Below, one piece after another: positions 1 through 5,126 of a DNA stretch of 7,758 nt. The notes under the pieces are model-generated. The model ran no database searches and had not been told where the DNA came from. It worked only from the letters and a program-made list of their open reading frames with translations. The position numbers were made by a program, and so were the translations under genes. Every line of letters starts with the position of its first letter. Position 1 is the stretch's first letter. The stretch lies in contig JAEYTP010000060.1 of NCBI GenBank assembly GCA_023433945.1, positions 1-7,758 on the forward strand. Direction: 5' to 3'. This DNA is from Bacillota bacterium (GTDB lineage Bacteria; Bacillota; Clostridia; Acetivibrionales; DSM-1351).

Positions 1-166
1 TAGCTCCTTCAACAACGTCAAATTCAACTTCTGAGCCTTCCTCTAGTGTCTTGTATCCATCCATAGTGATAGCTGAGAAATGTACAAATACGTCATTTCC
101 GCCTTCTCTTTCGATAAATCCAAAACCTTTTTCAGCATTAAACCACTTAACTCTTCCCTTTTCCAT
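1..166 (-). CDS. CspA-family cold-shock protein (3' end cut by window)
   Basis: Small single-domain (OB-fold) cold-shock protein that binds single-stranded RNA/DNA and melts RNA secondary structure in the cytoplasm. The visible 55 residues begin MEKGRVKWFNAEKGFGFI and contain both nucleic-acid-binding motifs: RNP1 as KGFGFI (residues 13-18) and RNP2 as VFVHF (about 27-31). The family is usually 65-70 residues, so about ten C-terminal residues lie beyond position 1. The ATG at 166 is fixed by a perfect AGGAGG at 176-181, nine bases upstream. The gene has its own promoter (243-271) and a foldable leader of about 70 nt, as often seen for cold-shock genes, so it is probably transcribed separately from the MGMT gene upstream. 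Which csp paralogue it is cannot be told from sequence alone. Confidence 0.95.
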   Translation of the reverse strand, partial: MEKGRVKWFNAEKGFGFIEREGGNDVFVHFSAITMDGYKTLEEGSEVEFDVVEGA

Positions 167-238
167 TGATCAATTCCTCCTGAAATATAACTAATACTGG
201 TTGCCTACGGACTTTGTCCGCTTTTTTCGTACAACACC
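167..238 (-). promoter_or_regulatory. Structured 5' leader of the cold-shock gene
   Basis: The predicted transcript starts near 236-238, giving a leader of about 70 nt. Its 5' end can fold into an outer helix, GUUGUAC (235-229) with GUA (208-206) plus CAAC (203-200) and a two-base GG bulge. This encloses a purine-rich bulge and an inner hairpin GGAC-AAA-GUCC (219-209). The ribosome-binding site AGGAGG (181-176) is outside these helices. Pairing is by eye; no energies were computed. Cold-shock mRNAs are known to use structured, temperature-responsive leaders. That this one responds to temperature is inference. Confidence 0.45.
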
Positions 239-242
239 TAAA

Positions 243-271
243 AGTTTAACACAGATACTATTCTGTGTCAA
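243..271 (-). promoter_or_regulatory. Sigma-A-type promoter of the cold-shock gene
   Basis: On the minus strand a perfect -35 TTGACA (271-266) is followed by a 17-base spacer and a -10 TAAACT (248-243, four of six matches to TATAAT). The expected start is near 236-238. This is the best -35/-10 pair between the MGMT stop codon and the csp start. It sits almost entirely within the inverted repeat at 243-274. Confidence 0.65.
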
Positions 272-274
272 ACT
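243..274. repeat. 13-bp inverted repeat spanning the csp promoter
   Basis: The arms AGTTTAACACAGA (243-255) and TCTGTGTCAAACT (262-274) are reverse complements except for one position, with a 6-base centre. One arm holds the -10 and the other the -35. In RNA the one mismatch becomes a G-U pair, so a 13-bp hairpin can also form five bases past the MGMT stop codon. It is followed by a short run of U. It could be an operator for a dimeric repressor, a weak terminator of the upstream operon, or both. Confidence 0.7.
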
Positions 275-278
275 ATAT

Positions 279-581
279 TTACCGCCATTGGTGACGATTC
301 AAATCTATTTTTCCACTTTCATCTGCAAATATTCCTTCCTGTTCAAGCAATCGCTTTTGCTGTTCAATTCCTCCAAATGCAAATGCTTGACTAAGATTTC
401 CATGCCTATCTACCACCCTGTGACAAGGAATCTCTCCAGGTCTTGGATTTGCGTGAAGTGCCCATCCTACAAGCCTTCCGCCCCTTGGCCGTCCACACAT
501 TTTCGCAATCTGTCCGTATGTTGCGACCTTTCCCTTTGGTATCTTTAACACCACACTATATACCTCTTCAAAAAAACCCAT
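279..581 (-). CDS. MGMT-family protein (short, DNA-binding domain only)
   Basis: A 100-residue protein made only of the winged-helix C-terminal domain of O6-alkylguanine-DNA alkyltransferases. Seen directly: an IPKGKVATYGQIA helix region (14-26), RLVGWALHANP (36-46), and the active-site motif PCHRV (52-56) with Cys53 kept. It ends with an FGG...QKRLLEQEGI tail. Full-length Ogt/Ada proteins are about 160-180 residues with an N-terminal domain that is absent here. Alkyltransferase-like proteins of similar length often replace the cysteine (for example with Trp), but this one does not, so it could retain transferase chemistry. That is inference. The ATG at 581 has GGAGG at 586-590 and starts 19 bases after the methyltransferase stop, so the two are probably co-transcribed. 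Role: recognition or repair of alkylated guanine in DNA. Confidence 0.88.
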   Translation of the reverse strand: MGFFEEVYSVVLKIPKGKVATYGQIAKMCGRPRGGRLVGWALHANPRPGEIPCHRVVDRHGNLSQAFAFGGIEQQKRLLEQEGIFADESGKIDLNRHQWR

Positions 582-600
582 TTTTCCTCCAAGCCGTTAT

Positions 601-1335
601 CTATTTTTTGCTTACATAAAATATCCTGTTACTTTCACTATTAGGAGCTTTGAGCTTAAGGTCATCATAGCTAGTTATGAAGCTTAAGCCCGATAATCCC
701 AACAAATTCACAATTTCGTCATTATAATATGCTCTTTCAATATGACTCTCATCAAATCTTCGGTACAATTCGCCCTCTCTTACAAAGAACGTCAGGTCAA
801 ACTTAGCCTTTCTTGTCTTTGTATTGTAGCTATTGTTCCAAATATAGGTTATGTCATCATCAACTTGATAAAATAGATTGTCAGCCAATATTTTTTCAAA
901 CTTATATGGAGTATTCACATCAAAAATGAATAATCCATCGGGGTTTAAATAGTTTTTGACCAATTTAAAGGTCTTAATAAGCTTATTATCCTGCGTAATA
1001 TAGTTTAAGCTGTCTAAAAGGCAAACAACTACATCCACAGTACCGTATAATTCAAAAGCTGTCATATCCTGATTTAGAAACAGTATATCCTGGTTTGTCT
1101 CTCTGGCCTTTTGTGAGGCACAATTGAGCATATCCTCCGAAAGGTCTATACAAATCATTTCATAGCCTCTCTTTGACATTTCAACGGCAAAGCTTCCAGT
1201 ACCACACCCAAGCTCTAAAATCGTCTTTGGGGAGCTTTTATGCTTCTTGAAAATCTTTTCAATAAAGTCTGCCCATTTTAAATAATCTATGTCATCAGTC
1301 AACGCGTCATACAGGTAAGCAAAATTTTTATACAT
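601..1335 (-). CDS. Class I SAM-dependent methyltransferase, YqeM-like
   Basis: A 244-residue cytoplasmic methyltransferase of the Rossmann-fold class. The SAM-binding motif I is LELGCGTGSF (40-49). The acidic residue ending strand 2 is in ICIDLSEDM (61-69), and a later D90 matches the adenine-side acidic position. DVVVCLLDSLNYI (101-113) is the post-II motif. The N-terminus FAYLYDALTDDIDYLKW (5-21) and overall length resemble Bacillus YqeM (about 247 residues). The substrate of that family is not known to me, so none is assigned. The ATG at 1335 is preceded by an AAAGGA ribosome-binding site. A candidate promoter lies at 1374-1402, and the gene is followed closely by the MGMT gene. The mixed beta region at 150-200 fits the variable substrate-binding insertion. 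Confidence 0.9.
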   Translation of the reverse strand: MYKNFAYLYDALTDDIDYLKWADFIEKIFKKHKSSPKTILELGCGTGSFAVEMSKRGYEMICIDLSEDMLNCASQKARETNQDILFLNQDMTAFELYGTVDVVVCLLDSLNYITQDNKLIKTFKLVKNYLNPDGLFIFDVNTPYKFEKILADNLFYQVDDDITYIWNNSYNTKTRKAKFDLTFFVREGELYRRFDESHIERAYYNDEIVNLLGLSGLSFITSYDDLKLKAPNSESNRIFYVSKK

Positions 1336-1351
1336 ACAAATTTCCTTTATA

Positions 1352-1370
1352 TTAGTATTCCTAGTACTAA
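1352..1370. repeat. Inverted repeat upstream of the methyltransferase gene
   Basis: Perfect 6-base arms TTAGTA (1352-1357) and TACTAA (1365-1370) with a 7-base centre. It lies just downstream of the candidate -10, about where the transcript would begin. Size and position suit an operator, but AT-rich DNA makes such short repeats common. Confidence 0.35.
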
Positions 1371-1373
1371 CTT

Positions 1374-1402
1374 ATTTTACACCAGGTGAAAACGCAGTGC
1401 AA
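1374..1402 (-). promoter_or_regulatory. Candidate promoter for the methyltransferase-MGMT operon
   Basis: -10 TAAAAT (1379-1374, five of six) has a 17-base spacer to a weak -35 TTGCAC (1402-1397, three of six). It lies between the SASP terminator and the methyltransferase start, where a promoter is needed. The -35 is poor, so the call rests on the -10 and position. Confidence 0.4.
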
Positions 1403-1476
1403 CTTTAGAAGTTTTCATTTGTAGCAAGTGCATATAAGCCCACTTTTGCCATATTAAAAACTAAAAAATCTGCAAT

Positions 1477-1508
1477 AAAAAAGTCAGCAATCTATATTTG
1501 CTGACTTT
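1477..1508 (-). terminator. Rho-independent terminator of the SASP gene
   Basis: In the minus-strand transcript, AAAGUCAGCAA (1508-1498) pairs with UUGCUGACUUU (1490-1480) as an 11-bp stem around a 7-base loop. The T-tract continues to 1477. The stop codon (1494-1492) lies in the loop, so the 5' arm is coding sequence for residues near the end of the SASP. It would also end any read-through from the S41 protease gene. Confidence 0.85.
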
Positions 1509-1659
1509 CAGTCATATGTGTCTTTTTTCGCTTATTCATTAATCCACCGATTCTACCGGTTTCTTTTGCACTGAGACTTTTCCAGCCTCCACTATTAACC
1601 TTATCAATAAGCCCCAGCTCAGAAGCAATCTCGTACTTTATTCTCTCATTATCATTCAT
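1492..1659 (-). CDS. Small acid-soluble spore protein, alpha/beta type (minor)
   Basis: A 55-residue protein, MNDNERIKYEIASELGLIDK at its start, too short for many gene callers. Residues 8-17 (KYEIASELGL) fit the first conserved alpha/beta SASP block, which includes the cleavage region of the germination protease GPR. GGWKSL (24-29) and AKETGRIGGLMNKRK (31-45) match the second block with its GxIGG turn and basic end. These proteins coat DNA in the dormant spore, protect it from heat and UV, and are degraded to amino acids at germination. The start at 1659 has a strong GGAGGTG (1673-1667), seven bases upstream. An in-frame ATG at 1675 overlaps that site and would add five residues. A sigma-G-type promoter lies directly upstream. 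The last residues (THMTESQQI) overlap the terminator stem. It looks like a minor clostridial SASP rather than a major one. Confidence 0.9.
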   Translation of the reverse strand: MNDNERIKYEIASELGLIDKVNSGGWKSLSAKETGRIGGLMNKRKKTHMTESQQI

Positions 1660-1679
1660 TTTCCAACACCTCCATTTGG

Positions 1680-1709
1680 TATTATGTGGTTATATGGAAG
1701 TATTTATAC
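1680..1709 (-). promoter_or_regulatory. Sigma-G-type (forespore) promoter of the SASP gene
   Basis: GTATA (1709-1705), an 18-base spacer and CATAATA (1686-1680) match the Bacillus sigma-G consensus as I recall it (GHATR, N18, CATNHTA) at every defined position. It lies between the S41 stop codon and the SASP start. The predicted start falls near 1673-1676, which puts the ribosome-binding site at the extreme 5' end of a leader of about 15 nt. That is unusually short and is the main reason for caution. Confidence 0.65.
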
Positions 1710-1717
1710 TTGATATC

Positions 1718-2944
1718 TTATTTTTTTAATATTTCAAGAGCCTTTTGCAGTTGGGCGTCATCCTTATACGGAAGTGCAGATATTGGGGTATCACTATATT
1801 TCTCATCAATCTTCACTTCAACATCTGGCTTAATACCTTCTCCCTGTATACATATACCATTTGGAGTAAAATATCTAGCTATAGTTACTTTTATTGCAGC
1901 CCCATCATCAAACTTATGAATAGTCTGAACCAGGCCTTTCCCAAATGTGGTAGTACCAACAAGCGTGGCCTTTTTATGATCCTTTAGGGCCCCTGCCAAT
2001 ATTTCAGACGCACTGGCACTATTCCCATTTGTCAATACAACAATAGGGATATCCAATCCTGTTGAATCAGATATCTGCTCAACCTTTTTCTTTTGTTTAT
2101 CTTCTGTATATACTATTAGCCCTTCGGGTAAAATTCTATCCGCAAGATCAACTACTTCAGTATAAGAACCTCCAGGATTGTCTCTAACATCTATGATTAG
2201 ATACTTAGCTCCCTGTTTTAATAGGCTATCTAATTGTGATATAAAGTTTTTACTGATATCTGTATCAAATAGCTTTAGCTTAATATACGCTACGTCATTA
2301 TCCAGCATTTCACTTCTAATGTTTAATATAGCATTTATCTTTCTTCTTGTAACTGTCAGGTCGAATGTTTTATCTTCCGACTCACGATATATGGTCAGAA
2401 CAACTGATGTGTTTTCCTGCCCCTTTATCATACTAGCAACAAGGGATTCATCCTTTAGACCTGTTATATCTTTTCCATCAACTTTTAATATCTTGTCTCC
2501 CTGCCTAATACCAGCTTCCTTTGCAGGAGAATTGTCAAATGGCTCAAGCCCCGTAATAATACCATTCTTATCCAGCATTATTTGAAGACCTATTCCAACA
2601 TATTCATCCTCGGGTTTTTGCCTATCCTCGAACCATTCCATCTGTTGCTTTGTGTAGTAAACGGTATAGGGATCATTCAAGGAGTCTGCCATACCAGTTA
2701 TTGCACCTTCAATTAGCTTGCTGGTATCTACATCCTCATAATATGAACCTTCAATAATATTTCTTACATCATTGAATTTTTTTACCGATACCCTGCTCAC
2801 ATTGTCCTTATCAAATGTAATAGAATAATATCCACCTATAAATAAGGTTAAAACATAGAACAAGGCTGAAATTGTAAAACACACCAATGCCGTAATTCCA
2901 ATTATGCCAATAAGACGTTTTTTTTCATCTCTGTTTGTATTCAA
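1718..2944 (-). CDS. S41 family C-terminal processing protease, membrane-anchored (CtpA/CtpB type)
   Basis: Serine endoprotease that recognises substrate C-termini through a PDZ domain. Numbering is from the upstream GTG. One membrane segment lies at about 14-39, then an extracytoplasmic helical region with the NDPYTVYY motif (93-100). A PDZ domain follows at about 115-205, then the S41 core. Catalytic residues by spacing are Ser314 in NSASASE, Lys339 in FGKG and Gln343, the Ser-Lys-Gln arrangement of Bacillus CtpB. The longest frame opens at GTG 2953, but AAGGAG (2958-2953) overlaps that codon. The TTG at 2944 has that site eight bases upstream, so I chose it (408 residues). It is separated from the M23 gene by a hairpin terminator. 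CtpB cleaves SpoIVFA during sporulation, but a vegetative envelope role is equally possible. Confidence 0.93.
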   Translation of the reverse strand: MNTNRDEKKRLIGIIGITALVCFTISALFYVLTLFIGGYYSITFDKDNVSRVSVKKFNDVRNIIEGSYYEDVDTSKLIEGAITGMADSLNDPYTVYYTKQQMEWFEDRQKPEDEYVGIGLQIMLDKNGIITGLEPFDNSPAKEAGIRQGDKILKVDGKDITGLKDESLVASMIKGQENTSVVLTIYRESEDKTFDLTVTRRKINAILNIRSEMLDNDVAYIKLKLFDTDISKNFISQLDSLLKQGAKYLIIDVRDNPGGSYTEVVDLADRILPEGLIVYTEDKQKKKVEQISDSTGLDIPIVVLTNGNSASASEILAGALKDHKKATLVGTTTFGKGLVQTIHKFDDGAAIKVTIARYFTPNGICIQGEGIKPDVEVKIDEKYSDTPISALPYKDDAQLQKALEILKK

Positions 2945-3011
2945 TGTAAGCACTCCTTATATTTAAATTCAAGTTTACTTATTATTGATATGCTTAAACT
3001 TAAAATAATAA

Positions 3012-3032
3012 ACCCGCATTTTTTATGCGGGT
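3012..3032 (-). terminator. Terminator after the M23 peptidase gene
   Basis: ACCCGCAT (3012-3019) and ATGCGGGT (3025-3032) form a perfect 8-bp, GC-rich stem around a 5-base loop, 17 bases past the M23 stop codon. The minus strand continues TTATTATTTT, an interrupted U-tract, so termination may be partial. It marks the end of the ftsEX-M23 unit and suggests that the S41 gene is transcribed partly or wholly on its own. Confidence 0.8.
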
Positions 3033-3048
3033 CTTAATATTTAACTGC

Positions 3049-4176
3049 TTATACGTATTTTGTAGGATCAACAGGTTTTCCATTGACTCTTACTTCAAAA
3101 TGCAAATGTGGACCTGTAGATAACCCTGTACTTCCAACCTTACCAATTAAACCACCCTTTTTAACTGTGTCGCCTTCTTTAACCAATACCTTGCTTTGGT
3201 GAGCATACAATGTTGTAATTCCACCACCATGGTCAATTATAACGTAGTTTCCATATCCACCTGTATTCCACCCTGCAACAAGCACCTTACCACTATTTGC
3301 TGCAATAATATTTGCTCCAGAAGGGGCATTAATATCAATACCATTATGCATCTTTTTTACTTTGTAAATCGGGTGTATTCTATACCCAAAAGGAGAGGAT
3401 ATCTGATTATAACCAGGTGTTGGCCACTTATAAGCTCCCTCCGCATACTTTTTATTTTTCTCAGCAAGTTGATTGATAAGCTTATCTATTACCTCGGATT
3501 GCTTAATTAAGTTGTCTTCTGTCTTTTCCAGTTCTTTGAGTCTTTGAGTTTGTGCTTCAATCTCCGATTGCACTTTTGCCCGTGAAACCTTAAGGTTATC
3601 AACCTTTGTTTCAATTTTTTCGAGTTGATTTTGCTTCTCTGTCAAAACAAGTATCTTTTCTTGTTTCTTTGCTTCTGTGGTTTGTTTACCAAAAGCAATT
3701 TCTTTCATAAGCTTTTCATCGTTTTCTTTGACTGTCTTCATGATTTGCAGCCTTGAAACAAATTCACTAATACTCTTTGATTCCACAAATACTTCGAGAG
3801 AACTCTTATTCATATTCTGGTATAATACCCTCATTCTCTTCTTGAAGAGTTCGTCTTTTTTATTATAGTCAGCCTCAATCTCATCGATTTCTTGTATAAT
3901 TTTATCAATCTCTGTATTGAGAGCCTTAATTTCATTAGCCTTATTAGTAATATTTTGTTGTTCCGCTTTTGTAATCGCTTCTAAATTCTTCTTGTTACTT
4001 TCATTTTCCTTAATGTTCGCTTGAACATTCTTTTTCTCGCTTGCAACCTGGTTTATTTGGTTACTAACATTCTTCTGCTCCTGCTTTGCCTCTTCTAAGG
4101 TCTTTGCGGATGCGGGTATTAATGCAAATACCATTACATATGCAATTGCTAATACCAACGAAATAGTTTTCCTCAT
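3049..4176 (-). CDS. Secreted M23 peptidoglycan endopeptidase with coiled coil (EnvC/PcsB-like FtsEX partner)
   Basis: A 375-residue exported cell-wall hydrolase. The signal peptide (1-24) has a basic start, a hydrophobic core and a PASA cleavage site. Residues about 25-245 are Lys/Glu/Gln-rich heptad-like sequence, a long coiled coil of the kind that docks on FtsX. A WPTPGYNQISSPFGYR linker leads to the M23/LytM domain (about 258-375). Zinc ligands by family pattern are His277 and Asp281 (HNGID) and His359, with His326 (YAH) and His357 (HLHFE) as catalytic histidines. All are present, so unlike E. coli EnvC, whose LytM domain is degenerate, this enzyme should cut peptide cross-links itself. 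The ATG at 4176 has AGGGGGT (4191-4185) eight bases upstream. The start is 35 bases from the ftsX stop, which supports joint expression and ATP-gated activation by FtsEX. Confidence 0.93.
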   Translation of the reverse strand: MRKTISLVLAIAYVMVFALIPASAKTLEEAKQEQKNVSNQINQVASEKKNVQANIKENESNKKNLEAITKAEQQNITNKANEIKALNTEIDKIIQEIDEIEADYNKKDELFKKRMRVLYQNMNKSSLEVFVESKSISEFVSRLQIMKTVKENDEKLMKEIAFGKQTTEAKKQEKILVLTEKQNQLEKIETKVDNLKVSRAKVQSEIEAQTQRLKELEKTEDNLIKQSEVIDKLINQLAEKNKKYAEGAYKWPTPGYNQISSPFGYRIHPIYKVKKMHNGIDINAPSGANIIAANSGKVLVAGWNTGGYGNYVIIDHGGGITTLYAHQSKVLVKEGDTVKKGGLIGKVGSTGLSTGPHLHFEVRVNGKPVDPTKYV

Positions 4177-4211
4177 AATAAATGACCCCCTGTTTAAGCT
4201 TAAGTATAATA

Positions 4212-5126
4212 TTATACCTTTAGATGTTTCCTAATGGACATAATACTGCCTGCTGAACCAATTAGAACACTTATCAATAAATAAAATCCTAACAATTTGC
4301 TCCAAATGCTTTTAAACGAAATCATTCTAAAATCATTGCTAAACTCTAATATATTAGTAGCAAACTTTGGTTCTACTAGGCTGTAGATATAAGCAACCAA
4401 GAAAAAAGCTAACAATGCCCCTACACAACCTATTATAATACCTTCAAATACAAATGGCCATCTAATAAACCAATCGGTAGCACCAATGTATTTCATTATA
4501 TTTATTTCCTTACGACGTGCAAATACTGTCAGTCTTATTGTATTTGAAATAATAAATAGCGACACTATAAGCAAAACACCAATTAATACAGTACTGATAA
4601 TTTTTACCCAATTGCCCGCTGATATGATGAAGTCTATTGTCTGTTGTGAATATGTAACATTCTCTATCCCCGACATATTCTCTAAAGTTTCTGCTACCTT
4701 GTGACTATTAACAGGATCCTTAATCTGAATTATAAAGGATACATTCATAATGCTCTCATCATAGCCCTCAAGGATATCCCCATTAACATCATCCACATTT
4801 CCATCATTAAGATACGCCTTTAACTTCTCAAAAGCTTCTTTTTTAGTAACTTTTCTATATGTTTCTATTTCCTGATTATTCTTTATATCATACTCTACTG
4901 CTGCCACTTGCTCATCTGTTAATTCTGGGAGACAAAAAGCCTCCATCTGAGGTTCCTTTGACAAAATATCCAAGTTATGATTTAGATTGACTAATATTAA
5001 ATAAAAAATGCCGAATAAAATCAGTGCTGCAGTAATTATACTAATAGATGCAAGTGACATTAATTTATTTCGATAAGCATTAAAAAAACCCTCTTTAAGA
5101 ATATATTTTATACTCCGTATCTTCAT
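4212..5126 (-). CDS. ftsX: Cell-division protein FtsX
   Basis: A 304-residue integral membrane protein, the permease-like partner of FtsE. Topology from hydrophobicity: cytoplasmic N-terminus with the IKYILKEGFFNAYRNKLMS segment typical of the family (6-24), TM1 25-48, a large extracellular domain 49-170, TM2 173-195, TM3 223-249 and TM4 277-297. Four segments with the large loop after TM1 is the standard FtsX layout. The extracellular loop is where the coiled coil of the cognate hydrolase binds, and the next gene encodes such a protein. The start at 5126 lies 32 bases inside ftsE. No good ribosome-binding site is at the usual distance (GGAG abuts the ATG, and AAAGGG is ten bases upstream), which suggests translation coupled to ftsE. 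A later start would delete the conserved N-terminal segment. Confidence 0.95.
   Translation of the reverse strand: MKIRSIKYILKEGFFNAYRNKLMSLASISIITAALILFGIFYLILVNLNHNLDILSKEPQMEAFCLPELTDEQVAAVEYDIKNNQEIETYRKVTKKEAFEKLKAYLNDGNVDDVNGDILEGYDESIMNVSFIIQIKDPVNSHKVAETLENMSGIENVTYSQQTIDFIISAGNWVKIISTVLIGVLLIVSLFIISNTIRLTVFARRKEINIMKYIGATDWFIRWPFVFEGIIIGCVGALLAFFLVAYIYSLVEPKFATNILEFSNDFRMISFKSIWSKLLGFYLLISVLIGSAGSIMSIRKHLKV

Noticed and set aside
208..227. Plus-strand mini-terminator: CGGAC-TTT-GTCCG followed by six T.
   Set aside because: There is no plus-strand gene to terminate and the stem is only 5 bp. The pairing is better explained as part of the minus-strand csp leader.
167..238. Cyclic-di-GMP-type riboswitch in the csp leader, suggested by the GGACAAAGUCC segment.
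   Set aside because: The leader is too short and lacks the second helix and conserved receptor elements of that class.
201..548. A 115-codon plus-strand open frame.
   Set aside because: It runs antisense to the MGMT gene, has no ribosome-binding site and resembles no family. The same applies to plus-strand frames at 1686-1987, 2178-2585, 3196-3510, 3677-3868, 4486-4704, 5261-5548 and 6335-6535, all opposite well-supported genes.
2964..2993. Possible sigma-G promoter for the S41 gene (GCATA, N18, GAATTTA).
   Set aside because: The -10 has two mismatches to CATNHTA, and the start would fall inside the ribosome-binding site.
2971..3001. Inverted repeat AAGTTTA-N17-TAAACTT upstream of the S41 gene.
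   Set aside because: Arms are short and AT-rich with a long centre. This is expected by chance in such DNA, and there is no promoter to pair it with.
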